NCBI RefSeq assembly: GCF_009733535.1
Contig: NZ_SMMI01000015.1
Span: forward strand, 1 to 64,000
DNA length: 64,000 nt
Source: Sphingobacterium endophyticum
GTDB taxonomy: Bacteria > Bacteroidota > Bacteroidia > Sphingobacteriales > Sphingobacteriaceae
Direction: 5' to 3'
Shown here: piece after piece, positions 34,041 to 43,616 of the stretch
Layout of the letters: each line of letters starts with the position of its first letter
Numbering within the stretch: the stretch's first letter is position 1
Made by a program: the position numbers and the translations under genes
Notes under the pieces: model-generated
Databases searched by the model: none
What the model saw: the letters and a program-made list of their open reading frames with translations, nothing else
Told to the model about the DNA's origin: nothing

Positions 34041-36812
34041 TTAATCATCTTCAGATCCATTTTCACCAAATAAACCAAGTTGACCATTATTATCAATTTG
34101 AATATCATCTGGATTGGTAATTTCAAAAGGAATATCATCGATTGGTTTTACCTCAGTTTCCTTACTATCTTTGGGTTCTACCTTTTTAACGTCTGCTTTT
34201 GTTTCTTCGATTTCCGTTCCAATTACCTTCTCAACTGATTCAGCAATCTGACTTTCAACGGGTCCTTCAGATTCAACCATTGGGTTTTGGGAAAGATCCT
34301 TCTCGTCGGTCAAGAGTTTTATTTTTTGTACGGTATGGAAGGAAAGTCTATTACCTTGTGCTTTCATTCCTTTTACATCGACAATTTCAGTTAGTCCTTG
34401 TTCAAAATGTTCCTGAGTTTGGGATTTTCCTTTTAGAATATCCAATCCAACTACTGGAGCGTCATTGTTTGTTAGGAGGATTAATTTACTGTCGTCACCA
34501 ATAAACCTGACTCTTTTACCAACTGGGTTGTCGTCGAAATTAAATCGCTTCACATAATAGGTTCCAGTTTTGGTATCCTGATGGATTGCGGTATAGACCT
34601 GCTGAGGAATAAATTTTTCCAAGCGGATCATTTTTTCGTCGAAGTGGTTGTTCAGGTCAAAGTTGGAAAGTTCATAAGAACCGTCATTGAGTGCCATCAA
34701 AATTTTGTCATCACCATCAAATTCACCCAAGAATTTACCTCTGTTATCAGCATTTAGGCGTTTTAAGATGTCATCATACCAGATTTTTCTACCAGCAAGT
34801 GTTGAAACGCCAGCACTTTTGAAGGAGACTTTTTTAACAGGGTACTTGCTGACAATATTTCCTTGCGATGCACGACCTTTGATTGCGATTTCAGCAAAAT
34901 CCATATCAAAGTTTAGCTTACGAAGCTTAGAATGTGGTTTCAGCTGAATATTAACTATTTCAGCTTCGCCATTTGGATTAGCGGTGAAGTAAAGGAATTT
35001 TGATCCTTTTGTAGCTTTACCGATATCATAATCTTTGTCTCGAGTTACAGCAGTAACGGAGAATCGCTTGATATAACTTGTTCCGGTAGTTCCGTCTTTG
35101 TATATCGCATTATAAACGGTTCTTTCGTCGCCTTTTTTGAATACAGCAATATGGATAATGTCCTTGCCTACAAATACTTTGTCTTGTACTTTAACGACAG
35201 AATATTTACCATCGCCTCTGAAAACAATGATGTCATCAATGTCGGAACAGTCACCAACCAGTTCATCCTTACGCATATTGGTTCCGATGAATCCTTCCTC
35301 CCGGTTAACATATAGTTTAGCATTTGCCAAAGCAACCTGTGTCGCTTCCACTTTATCAAAAACACGTAATTCAGTTTTACGCTCTCTACCTTTGCTATAC
35401 TTAGTACGAATATATTCAAACCATTTAATGGTGTATTCTGTAAGGTTACGGAGGTTTTTGCGAACCTCTTTAATTTCATCCTCCAAAGCCTTCATCTGTT
35501 CATCCGCTTTTTTGACATCAAAACGAGTAATGCTACTCATAGGCTTGTCAATTAATCGCTTGTAATCTTCAGGAGTAATTGGGCGGTAAAACTGATCGAA
35601 AAATGGTGCGAATAACTGATTCAATACTTGAACTACGGTGTCGAAATCCCCAGCATTTTCATAATCGGGATGTTTATACATCCCTTCTTGGATGAAGATT
35701 TTCAGTAAGGAACTGAAAAAGATCTTTTCTTGAAGTTCATGTAGCCTGATTTCAAGTTCTTGTTTTAATAGGCTTTTAGTCTGTTTAGTGTTTTCAATCA
35801 AGATGTCATTGACACTCATGAAATGAGGTTTATTGTTCTTGATGACACAAGTATTGGGAGAAATGGAAGTTTCACATCCGGTGAATGCATAAAGAGCGTC
35901 GATTGTTACATCAGGAGATATTCCGGGTGCAAGGTGGACGATAATTTCTACGAATTCTGCGGTGTTATCCTCGATTTTCTTAATTTTTATTTTTCCTTTT
36001 TCATTGGCAGAGACAATACTATCGATGAGTGATCCGGTCGTTGTTCCGAAAGGGATTTCTGTGATTGCCAGAGTTTTTTTGTCACGTTCTTCGATTTTTG
36101 CGCGAACTCGAATTTTTCCACCGCGTTGTCCTTCGTTGTATCCAGTAACATCGGCCATTCCACCCGTTGGGAAATCCGGATAGATTGCTGGTCTTTCACC
36201 TTTTAATACCTGTATAGATCCATCGATCAATTCAATGAAGTTATGGGGCATGATCTTGGTAGCCAAACCAACCGCAATACCTTCAGCCCCCTGCGCCAAT
36301 AGCAAAGGGAATTTTACAGGCAGGGTAATAGGTTCTTTATTACGACCATCATAACTCAATTGCCATTCGGTTGTATCCGGGTTGAATACGACTTCATTGG
36401 CAAACTTGGACAATCTACCTTCGATATAACGAGCAGCTGCTGCTGAGTCTCCGGTGATCGGGTCGCCCCAGTTACCTTGACAGTCGATCAATAGATCTTT
36501 TTGCCCGATTTGTACCATGGCATCACCAATAGATGCATCACCATGGGGGTGATACTTCATGGTATTCCCAATGACATTTGCTGCTTTGTTAAATCTGCCG
36601 TCATCCATTTCCTTTAGGGAGTGGAGGATTCGTCGTTGCACTGGTTTGAAACCATCATTGATATGAGGTACAGCACGGTCTAATATAACATAGGAAGCAT
36701 AATCCAAAAACCAGGTTTCATACAATCCCGATAGTGGGACTGTGTTGCTCTGTTGGTCTTGATTTGGGTTTGAGTCGTTATTTTCTTCTATCTCGTTGAT
36801 TTCGTCACTCAT
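34041..36812 (-). CDS. parC: DNA topoisomerase IV subunit A
   Basis: 923 residues. The type IIA subunit cuts and rejoins DNA to decatenate chromosomes. Catalytic Tyr129 is in AAAARYIEGRLS, and the quinolone-determining stretch reads KYHPHGDASIGDAM (residues 87-100), as in Bacteroidota ParC-like proteins. The coiled-coil tower (MKALEDEIKEVRKNLRNL) and a degenerate beta-pinwheel C-terminal domain follow. The last 100 residues are acidic and low-complexity. GyrA would show the QRRGG-type GyrA box, which I do not see, hence ParC. The usual partner parE is not beside it: the gene stands alone between a terminator and a divergent esterase. Confidence 0.87.
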   Translation of the reverse strand: MSDEINEIEENNDSNPNQDQQSNTVPLSGLYETWFLDYASYVILDRAVPHINDGFKPVQRRILHSLKEMDDGRFNKAANVIGNTMKYHPHGDASIGDAMVQIGQKDLLIDCQGNWGDPITGDSAAAARYIEGRLSKFANEVVFNPDTTEWQLSYDGRNKEPITLPVKFPLLLAQGAEGIAVGLATKIMPHNFIELIDGSIQVLKGERPAIYPDFPTGGMADVTGYNEGQRGGKIRVRAKIEERDKKTLAITEIPFGTTTGSLIDSIVSANEKGKIKIKKIEDNTAEFVEIIVHLAPGISPDVTIDALYAFTGCETSISPNTCVIKNNKPHFMSVNDILIENTKQTKSLLKQELEIRLHELQEKIFFSSLLKIFIQEGMYKHPDYENAGDFDTVVQVLNQLFAPFFDQFYRPITPEDYKRLIDKPMSSITRFDVKKADEQMKALEDEIKEVRKNLRNLTEYTIKWFEYIRTKYSKGRERKTELRVFDKVEATQVALANAKLYVNREEGFIGTNMRKDELVGDCSDIDDIIVFRGDGKYSVVKVQDKVFVGKDIIHIAVFKKGDERTVYNAIYKDGTTGTSYIKRFSVTAVTRDKDYDIGKATKGSKFLYFTANPNGEAEIVNIQLKPHSKLRKLNFDMDFAEIAIKGRASQGNIVSKYPVKKVSFKSAGVSTLAGRKIWYDDILKRLNADNRGKFLGEFDGDDKILMALNDGSYELSNFDLNNHFDEKMIRLEKFIPQQVYTAIHQDTKTGTYYVKRFNFDDNPVGKRVRFIGDDSKLILLTNNDAPVVGLDILKGKSQTQEHFEQGLTEIVDVKGMKAQGNRLSFHTVQKIKLLTDEKDLSQNPMVESEGPVESQIAESVEKVIGTEIEETKADVKKVEPKDSKETEVKPIDDIPFEITNPDDIQIDNNGQLGLFGENGSEDD

Positions 36813-36936
36813 GTACTTTTCCGTAAGTTTTTGATGGGTTTACAGGATTGATTTCTGCAAACCTCGTAAAAATACAAAATTCATTTTATTTGTCTTATTT
36901 TTAGGATTATTCTACTTTTTAACAAAATCCAATATC

Positions 36937-37740
36937 ATGAAGAGATTTCTTTCCATATTAATTTTAAGTGTTTCGATAAGTGTGTTATACGCCCAAAACG
37001 GAAAGTATGAACTCAAGGAAAATATTTCTTACGCTGGTTCTGGGGCGGATGAATACAGTAAGGAGCGCTGTCAGGTTGATGTATATTATCCGAAAGACAA
37101 GAAGGATTTTGTGACTATACTATGGTTTCATGGTGGCGGGTTGACAGGTGGGGGTAAAGAAATTCCATCATATTTAAAAGATAAGGGGGTTGCGGTCATC
37201 GGGGTTGGCTATCGTTTGTCTCCGAAAGTGAAAGTTGAGGATATTATCCAAGATGCTGCAAAGGCTGTTCGATGGACTTTTAATCATATTGGAGAATATG
37301 GTGGAAATAATAAGAAGATTGTTCTTTCTGGCCATTCTGCAGGTGGATATCTGAATTTGATGTTAGCGTTGAATCCGCGATACCTGAAGGATGAGGGAAT
37401 CGATGCGGATCAGTTATATGGAGTTGTACCATTTAGTGCGCAATGTATCAGTCATTTTACGGCTCGTTCTGAAAAGGGAATCGATATCAATCAACCCGTA
37501 GTAGATGAATTTGCTCCATTATTTTGGGTTCGTAAGAATCAGGTACCTATTACGTTAATTACGGGAGACCGTGAGCTTGAGATGGTCGGTCGTTATGAGG
37601 AGAATGCCTATCTGGCTAGAATGTTGAAGATTGTTGGGCATCCACAGGTTAAATTGTTGGAATTGGATGGATATGATCATGGCATGACGTATCCGGCGTT
37701 TCCGCTGTTGTTGAAAGAAATTGAACGTTGGAATAAATAA
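36937..37740 (+). CDS. Exported alpha/beta hydrolase (BD-FAE/esterase-lipase like)
   Basis: 267 residues with a signal peptide (MKRFLSILILSVSISVLYAQ). It has the HGGGLTGGGKE oxyanion segment, nucleophile GHSAGGYLN (GxSxG), an acid near ITGDRELEMVG and the catalytic His in DGYDHGM. This fits the hormone-sensitive-lipase/BD-FAE branch, whose members deacylate small esters or xylan side chains. Substrate unknown. Single gene, divergent from parC with 124 bases between starts. Confidence 0.85.
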   Translation: MKRFLSILILSVSISVLYAQNGKYELKENISYAGSGADEYSKERCQVDVYYPKDKKDFVTILWFHGGGLTGGGKEIPSYLKDKGVAVIGVGYRLSPKVKVEDIIQDAAKAVRWTFNHIGEYGGNNKKIVLSGHSAGGYLNLMLALNPRYLKDEGIDADQLYGVVPFSAQCISHFTARSEKGIDINQPVVDEFAPLFWVRKNQVPITLITGDRELEMVGRYEENAYLARMLKIVGHPQVKLLELDGYDHGMTYPAFPLLLKEIERWNK

Positions 37741-37747
37741 ATAAAAC

Positions 37748-37776
37748 TTGTTTTACTAAGAATTTTAGTAATTTTG
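37748..37776 (+). promoter_or_regulatory. Candidate dinB promoter
   Basis: TTG (37748-37750), an 18-base spacer, then TAATTTTG (37769-37776) closely match the Bacteroidota sigma consensus TTG-N19-TAnnTTTG. The expected start of transcription is about 37783, 18 bases before the dinB ATG. No LexA-like palindrome is obvious. Confidence 0.5.
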
Positions 37777-37800
37777 AATTGATTGATATTCGGAATTACT

Positions 37801-38991
37801 ATGGATTTGTTTGATAATAAGCGGTTTGTTGCTCATTTAGACTTAGATACGTTTTTTGTGAGCGTAGAACGTCTGAAGAACAGTAAATTCATTGGTAAGC
37901 CCTTGATTGTAGGTGGTATGAGCGACCGGGCAGTTGTTTCTGCCTGTAGTTATGAGACGCGTAAATTCGGGGTTCATAGTGCGATGCCGATGAAGCTAGC
38001 TTTACGGTTATGTCCGCATGCTATCGTTGTTCGTGGCGATATGGACAGCTATAGTTATTATTCTCGTGTAGTGACGGATGTGGTTCGGGATACGGTTCCG
38101 GTGATGGAGAAGGCGAGTGTAGATGAGTTTTATGTAGATCTAACGGGCGTTGATCGTTTTTTTGGCTGCAGTCAGTTTATGGTTGAGTTAAAGACGAAGA
38201 TACAAAAGGAGAGTGGGTTGCCGATTAGTTATGCATTGGCTTCGAATAAATTGGTGAGTAAGGTTGCGACAGATGATGCGAAGCCGGATGGTAAAAAGGA
38301 GATTTTGCATGGCTTTGAAAAGGACTACTTAGCACCTTTAAAAATACAGCGGATGCCGGGGATAGGCGAGAAGACGAGTATGCTTTTGTTGCAGATGGGG
38401 GTGAAGACGATCAAGATTTTGAGTGAGATTCCGGCGCCGATGATGCACAATCTATTGGGGAAGAATGGTATAGATCTCTCGAGAAAGGCGAATGGAATTG
38501 ATACTTCTCCGATTGTTCCCTATTCGGAGCAGAAGAGCATTGGTACAGAAGAAACCTTTATACAGGATACAATCGATATGCAATTTTTGAACAGTGAGCT
38601 GATTCGTATGACGGAGCGTTTGACCTTTCAATTGCGAAATCAGGAGCGTCTGACGGGCTGTGTGACGGTAAAGCTTCGGTATGCAAACTTTGATACGGTC
38701 AGTAAACAGATGGTAATTTCGTATACAGCATCGGACAGCGTCTTGCTGAAGAAAGTCAAGGAGCTATTCGTTAAGCTATATGATAGGCGGATGTTAGTCC
38801 GCCTAATTGGGGTTCGTTTCAGTCATTTGGTACAGGGCTCACAGCAGATTAACCTGTTTGAAGATACGGAGGAGGCTGTCCGGTTATACCAAGCGATGGA
38901 TGCTATGCGCGCTCGATACGGTGATGAAGCCATTAAGAGGGCAGTCTCCGTAAAGAAAATAGAGAAAGATCACCGTACTCCCCATTTTTAA
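37801..38991 (+). CDS. dinB: DNA polymerase IV (Y-family translesion polymerase)
   Basis: 396 residues from MDLFDNKRF; an in-frame upstream start at 37783 would coincide with the predicted transcription start. Polymerase motifs are HLDLDTFFVSVE (catalytic Asp, Phe-Phe steric gate), SACSYETRKFGVHSAMP, and SVDEFYVDLTG (catalytic Asp-Glu). The helix-hairpin-helix is RMPGIGEKTSMLLLQMGV. QQINLF near the C-terminus is a beta-clamp binding motif. It copies past damaged bases with low fidelity. The short DnaE-type polymerase at 44678 is a likely functional partner. The stop overlaps that of the convergent glycosyltransferase (TTAA). Confidence 0.92.
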   Translation: MDLFDNKRFVAHLDLDTFFVSVERLKNSKFIGKPLIVGGMSDRAVVSACSYETRKFGVHSAMPMKLALRLCPHAIVVRGDMDSYSYYSRVVTDVVRDTVPVMEKASVDEFYVDLTGVDRFFGCSQFMVELKTKIQKESGLPISYALASNKLVSKVATDDAKPDGKKEILHGFEKDYLAPLKIQRMPGIGEKTSMLLLQMGVKTIKILSEIPAPMMHNLLGKNGIDLSRKANGIDTSPIVPYSEQKSIGTEETFIQDTIDMQFLNSELIRMTERLTFQLRNQERLTGCVTVKLRYANFDTVSKQMVISYTASDSVLLKKVKELFVKLYDRRMLVRLIGVRFSHLVQGSQQINLFEDTEEAVRLYQAMDAMRARYGDEAIKRAVSVKKIEKDHRTPHF

Positions 38992-40190
38992 TACTCTTTT
39001 GAATGTACAAGTTTTAAGGGTGATTTTTTAAAAGTCAATTTCCTGAAGGTTTGGAGATAGGAGCGAGCCATTATTTTCCAGCTGTAATTTTCTAAGCTAA
39101 AAGATTGGTAGGAAGCAACGATTTCTGTGTAATCTTCTGGGAATGCGAAGACATCATTTAATTGATTGAGCCAAGCCTCAGAATCACCTGCGGGTAAAAG
39201 AATACCATTTTTACGATGCTGAATAGCATCTGTGATTCCTTCGATATCGCCTGCAATAACGAGCGTGCCGGCGAGGGAAGCTTCCAGACAGACCAGGCCA
39301 AAACCTTCCATGTCACCCTGCACTTGAATGTTTGGCATCAAAAAGGCCGAGGAATTGGAAAGCAGTGTCTGAAGATGAGAGAAAGGGACCTTTCCCAAAT
39401 GATGTACACGACTCTTGATTTCAGGATTCTTGAGCAATTTGCGGATTGCTTTTTCATCGGAAGGATAGCCCAGGAAAAGAGTGACAAGTTTGTAAATCCG
39501 TTTAGGAAGTATGCTCAGCATAGTTTCCATAAATGTTCCTTTATGTTGATATGGTCCCAACATGATCAATTGAAAATCAGCCGGCATTTTCGGGACGACC
39601 TCTTTCAATAACCAAGAGAAGCCTTTTCTTTTGACGGGCCTCCCAAGGGTAACCATATATTTTTTCTTGAGATCCAATTGAGGATAATAAGCTAAGATTT
39701 GATTTAATGGAGTATGTCCCGACTCTGCGATAGCATGATCAACTCCGTTATTGATTACTGAGATTTTATCTTCGGAAATTCCCCTTTGGATCGCAGCATT
39801 CTTGGTAGCAGCACTGACTGCGATGATATGGTCGTATTCGTTAAATCGTGGAAGGATTTTTTTCTGAAAATAGCGAAGGGGAAATACAACATCTAGTCCA
39901 TGAATGGTCACAACACGTTTGATATGTTTATATCCGGAATGGAAGAGTGCTAAGGAAGCAATCAAACCATCGTTAAAATGAATAAGTTGTATGGCAGGGT
40001 TCTGCTTTAATATTTTTAATATATTGGAATTGAGGTTTATAAAGAATTTTAGTAGGCTTTCTTCCCCCTTTTGATAGACCAAAAGGTGTACGGGTACCTG
40101 AGTAGCGATGCCATTGATAAGCTCATAGCTTTGTTTTTCCATTCCGCCGGTGGCAGGTGGATACTTATGACTAACAAATAATATTTCCAT
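38988..40190 (-). CDS. Glycosyltransferase, GT4 type
   Basis: 400 residues from MEILFVSHKYPPATGGMEKQ, the typical GT-B opening. A longer open frame to 40361 lies wholly inside the preceding flippase gene and is rejected. The C-terminal domain shows TLGRPVKRKGFSWLL, the HHLGKVPFSHLQTLL pattern and the E-x7-E retaining motif in MEGFGLVCLEASLAG. It transfers a sugar from a nucleotide donor. It overlaps the flippase-like gene by 20 bases and is the last gene of a three-gene operon. Acceptor unknown, probably a lipid or envelope glycan. Confidence 0.88.
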   Translation of the reverse strand: MEILFVSHKYPPATGGMEKQSYELINGIATQVPVHLLVYQKGEESLLKFFINLNSNILKILKQNPAIQLIHFNDGLIASLALFHSGYKHIKRVVTIHGLDVVFPLRYFQKKILPRFNEYDHIIAVSAATKNAAIQRGISEDKISVINNGVDHAIAESGHTPLNQILAYYPQLDLKKKYMVTLGRPVKRKGFSWLLKEVVPKMPADFQLIMLGPYQHKGTFMETMLSILPKRIYKLVTLFLGYPSDEKAIRKLLKNPEIKSRVHHLGKVPFSHLQTLLSNSSAFLMPNIQVQGDMEGFGLVCLEASLAGTLVIAGDIEGITDAIQHRKNGILLPAGDSEAWLNQLNDVFAFPEDYTEIVASYQSFSLENYSWKIMARSYLQTFRKLTFKKSPLKLVHSKEY

Positions 40191-41205
40191 TTTGATAAGT
40201 AGAATCTTGTTTACTGTCCTTTTTGATAAATAGGTAAAGGATGAATCCCATAGCAATCCAAAAGAGCTGTCTGGCACGACGCAGGATGGAAGCGGAAATC
40301 CAAACACTAGCGTTTGAGATGGCGATGATCTGAAGCATGATTTTATTGCCCAATTCTTCAAACCCTAATTGTCCCGGAATGAATGCTCCCGCACTTTTAA
40401 AGACGATAACACCCATGTCCAGCAGTAAGCCATGCATCGGAATGACGTCAAATCCTAAAAAAAGAAGAATCAAGTAAAACTCCAAGCTGCCAATAAGCCA
40501 ATGGATAGTTGCAAGGAAATAGGATAGCCAAAAGGATTTGGGGTTATAGCGATAGGATTTTCGAATATTGAACATTAACTCCTGCATCTTGAATATTAGT
40601 TTTGCAATGAAGTTTTTGGATTGAATAGGTTTGCTTGCCCTAAAGATGGATTTACTGAAGATTAACCAATAGAAAAAAATGAGATTGGAGAGAATCAGCA
40701 GGCCAATAAATACATAAAAGAATATTCCTAGGTTTTGAATTGCAAGTTGTCCGATTTCTAAACAGTTTAACCAAAGGCAGGCAAGGAGGAAAAGGAGTAT
40801 CTGTGAAAGCACGGTTGTAATCCTTGAGGTAGCTACCGCACTTAAAGCATTATCAGAAGAAATTCCGTATGGTTTTAGCATTTCAGCTTTCAATAAATCT
40901 CCGCCGACAATGCTGGTTGGATTAAATTGACCCACAGTTTCTCCTACCTGGCGAACAGCGAATAATCTTATCAGACTAATTTTTTTTCGATCGTTTCCCA
41001 AACAAACATGCCAGGACCAAGTACCAAAGAAATAGGCAAGAAAGGTGATGCTGATCAGGTAAATAAATTTAAATCCGATTTTGTTGAGTTCTTGTTTAGT
41101 AGCGGCAAAATCGGTATTCAAAATAAATACCACGACAAAGGCAAGGATAATCAGGGCAAGGATAATCTTTATCGTTTTCCTGTTGATTTTTAATTGCTCG
41201 CCCAT
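40171..41205 (-). CDS. Flippase-like integral membrane protein (LPG synthase TM domain family)
   Basis: 344 residues with about eight membrane segments (IIILALIILAFVVVFIL start region; LISITFLAYFFGTW; ILLFLLACLWLN; FFYVFIGLLILSNLIFFYWL; FYLILLFLGFDVI; later helices to residue 330). The VRQVGETVGQFNPTSIVGGDLLKAEML and GAFIPGQLGFEELGNK segments are the hallmark loops of PF03706 (YbhN/MprF N-terminal domain), proposed to move or anchor lipid substrates. It overlaps glycosyltransferase genes on both sides (16 and 20 bases), so the three products probably act in sequence on one glycolipid. Exact role not known. Confidence 0.85.
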   Translation of the reverse strand: MGEQLKINRKTIKIILALIILAFVVVFILNTDFAATKQELNKIGFKFIYLISITFLAYFFGTWSWHVCLGNDRKKISLIRLFAVRQVGETVGQFNPTSIVGGDLLKAEMLKPYGISSDNALSAVATSRITTVLSQILLFLLACLWLNCLEIGQLAIQNLGIFFYVFIGLLILSNLIFFYWLIFSKSIFRASKPIQSKNFIAKLIFKMQELMFNIRKSYRYNPKSFWLSYFLATIHWLIGSLEFYLILLFLGFDVIPMHGLLLDMGVIVFKSAGAFIPGQLGFEELGNKIMLQIIAISNASVWISASILRRARQLFWIAMGFILYLFIKKDSKQDSTYQNGNIIC

Positions 41206-42365
41206 GCAAATGTATTAATGGGTTCCGTTGCCAGTTCCTGTATATCCTCAAAGTAAGTATCAGCGAGCTTTCCCCAGTCCAATTTATTGACATATGCTAA
41301 TCCTTCTTTCCTAAATTCCTGTCGGATGGAGTTGTCAGATAATATTTTTTGGATAAAATAAACATATTCCAGGGCATTGTTAGGGAGGCATTTGTATCCA
41401 GTACGACCATGTTCAATAAGGCTTGCGCTTCCACCACCGTTTGCAATTACGCAGGGCAATCCGGAAGCTAATGCTTCGATAACTACATTGCCATAGGTTT
41501 CGGAGGTGGAGGTAAATACAAATACATCAGCAGAGGCATATAACTTGGAGAGCTCTTCATGGTTCAACTTTCCTAAGAAAATGGCAGAAGGCATCACTTC
41601 CTGTGCTTCTTGCTTAGCTGCGCCATCACCAGCGATAATGAGGTTATAGTCTATTTTGGACTTTTTTAATTGATTATAGATGTCGATTAAAGTCTGAACA
41701 TTTTTTTCCCAGACCAGTCGACTGGCAAAAAGAATATTGGGTTTGTCATTTTTAGTGATTCCTTGAATATATTCTTGGTTTGCTTTTTCAGGGTTGAACA
41801 GGCTTAAGTCAATACCCCTTTGCCATAAGGTGAGTCGCTCAGGCTGGATACCAATTTCTTTTAATTCTTCGATAATATTATGTGCAGGTACATACACTTT
41901 TTGACAGCTATTATAGAAGCTTAGCATTGCTTTTCGCATCCAATATTCTGCCGGTTTGATTAAGGAGGATAAGTTTCTTAGGTAATAAGCTATGTAGGAA
42001 ATAAAGTGTGTATGGTAAATACTGATAATAGGAATATTATTTCTTTTGGCATATTTCATAGCGAAGAATCCGAGGAGGGACGGTGTCGCGATATGAATAA
42101 CATCTGGGGCGAAGTTATCCAGAGCATCCTCTAGTTTCCATTTTGAAAGTTGGGGGACAGCAATGGTATAATCATCATTGATTGGAATTTTGAAGGTAGG
42201 GACTTGATAAGATTGGTGTGCGCAGAATTGATCAGGTCCTTTACCATAGATGAAAAGATAGGAAAATTCAGTGTGATCGATGCGGTTAATAATTTGGAAC
42301 ATTGTCCTAGAAGCACCATCGAAATCCTCAATAAGGATTTCTGAAAAAAAAGCAACTTTCTTCAT
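41190..42365 (-). CDS. Glycosyltransferase, GT4 type (glycolipid-mannosyltransferase like)
   Basis: 391 residues. The N-terminus MKKVAFFSEILIEDFDGASRT and the central IISIYHTHF segment resemble GT4 enzymes that glycosylate lipids (MgtA/SqdX-like). LFASRLVWEKNVQTLIDIY opens the donor domain, and SETYGNVVIEALASGLPCV contains the E-x7-E motif. It is the first gene of the operon with the flippase-like protein and the second GT4 enzyme. Its A+T-rich upstream region (42366-42548) should hold the operon promoter, divergent from the phosphatase gene. Confidence 0.88.
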   Translation of the reverse strand: MKKVAFFSEILIEDFDGASRTMFQIINRIDHTEFSYLFIYGKGPDQFCAHQSYQVPTFKIPINDDYTIAVPQLSKWKLEDALDNFAPDVIHIATPSLLGFFAMKYAKRNNIPIISIYHTHFISYIAYYLRNLSSLIKPAEYWMRKAMLSFYNSCQKVYVPAHNIIEELKEIGIQPERLTLWQRGIDLSLFNPEKANQEYIQGITKNDKPNILFASRLVWEKNVQTLIDIYNQLKKSKIDYNLIIAGDGAAKQEAQEVMPSAIFLGKLNHEELSKLYASADVFVFTSTSETYGNVVIEALASGLPCVIANGGGSASLIEHGRTGYKCLPNNALEYVYFIQKILSDNSIRQEFRKEGLAYVNKLDWGKLADTYFEDIQELATEPINTFAWASN

Positions 42366-42560
42366 TTACAATTCAAAATTGTCTATCTGATAAAAGTATG
42401 ACCATAATATTTCTTTAATACTAATTTGGTGTTAAGTAATTATGATTGAAATATTTACGCATCGTAAACGCTTAATAATTTCGAAACATCAAATCAACAA
42501 ACCTTTAATATTGATTTAAGGATAGGTTTAATTGTTAAGGATAGTTTTGTGTTGGGATTT

Positions 42561-43547
42561 ATGTTGAACGATATGCTAATCAACCTTCCGTATCCACAAA
42601 AAAGTAAAGCATGGCATTTCAGGTTTGTAGGATTGTTGTCTATACTATTTTCATTGTTATTTCTTCTGAGTTATAAGCAGAGCAAAGGTTCTCGTGCAGT
42701 TCCATTGGCCACATATCCGGAATTGGCGAGGACTAGTTCAGGCGAGCTTTCCTTATTGACATATAATATTGCGGGCTTGCCGCAGTTGATTTCGAGTGCT
42801 GAGACACCAAGGGCATCAAGTATCCGTACGATAGGAGAGCGGGTTAATGCTTTTGATATCGTTAATGTACAGGAAGATTTCAATTATAACAGCGATCTTT
42901 ATGCATCGAATCTTCATGTATATCGTACTGAAGCGATGGGTGGAGTTCCTTTTGGTGATGGATTGAGCACACTTTCAAAATATCCCATTATGGAATCGCA
43001 GCGTGTTGCCTGGAATGATTGTAGCGGCAGTGACTGTTTAACCCCCAAGGGTTTTAGTTTTGCGAGGATTCAAATTGCGAAGGATGTTTTTTTGGATGTC
43101 TATAATGTACATGCAACGGCGCAAGATAATCAACAAGCTGTTCAAGCACGGAAGAAAAATCTAGCTCAGCTTGCGGCATTTATTAAGGAAAATTCGAGCT
43201 GTGAACCATTGCTTATTATGGGAGATTTTAATGCGCATTATGCGTTCACAGCAGACAATATTCGTGAATTTCAAAAGGAAGTTGATTTAATTGATAGTTG
43301 GGTTTTGCTTCGCAACCAGGGCAGATTGCCTGAAAAGCAGGAAAATTTTGTTGCTCAACATGCCTTAAAAGTTACCGACGATTGCGAAAGTATTGATAAG
43401 ATCTATTTTCGTAACAGTGATAATATTATATTCAAACCAAAAGATTATCTAGTTCAGCATGACTTATTTTCCACGGATTCAGGCATTCCCTTGTCGGACC
43501 ATTGTGCTATTTCATTAAAATTGGAATGGGAATTGACTGATTTATAA
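42561..43547 (+). CDS. Membrane-anchored endonuclease/exonuclease/phosphatase family protein, copy 1
   Basis: About 328 residues. The frame opens at a GTG at 42549; the ATG at 42561 is more likely. One N-terminal membrane helix (FVGLLSILFSLLFLL) is followed by a DNase I-like fold: LLTYNIAGLP, VNVQED (metal Glu), VYNVHA (His), MGDFNAH, and LSDHCA (catalytic Asp-His). All catalytic positions are kept, so it should be active. The family includes nucleases, sphingomyelinases and lipid phosphatases. The membrane anchor and secreted layout make an extracytoplasmic phosphodiesterase (lipid or eDNA) plausible. Its full-length paralogue follows at 43617. Confidence 0.82.
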   Translation: MLNDMLINLPYPQKSKAWHFRFVGLLSILFSLLFLLSYKQSKGSRAVPLATYPELARTSSGELSLLTYNIAGLPQLISSAETPRASSIRTIGERVNAFDIVNVQEDFNYNSDLYASNLHVYRTEAMGGVPFGDGLSTLSKYPIMESQRVAWNDCSGSDCLTPKGFSFARIQIAKDVFLDVYNVHATAQDNQQAVQARKKNLAQLAAFIKENSSCEPLLIMGDFNAHYAFTADNIREFQKEVDLIDSWVLLRNQGRLPEKQENFVAQHALKVTDDCESIDKIYFRNSDNIIFKPKDYLVQHDLFSTDSGIPLSDHCAISLKLEWELTDL

Positions 43548-43616
43548 TGATAATTTAATATGAAGTACCAACTAAGGTAATTTGAAAACGATATTTTGTT
43601 TCATATAAATTAATAG

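Noticed and set aside
40191..40361. 57-residue N-terminal extension of the glycosyltransferase
   Set aside because: It lies wholly inside the flippase gene and the canonical GT-B start MEILFVSHKYPP follows it.
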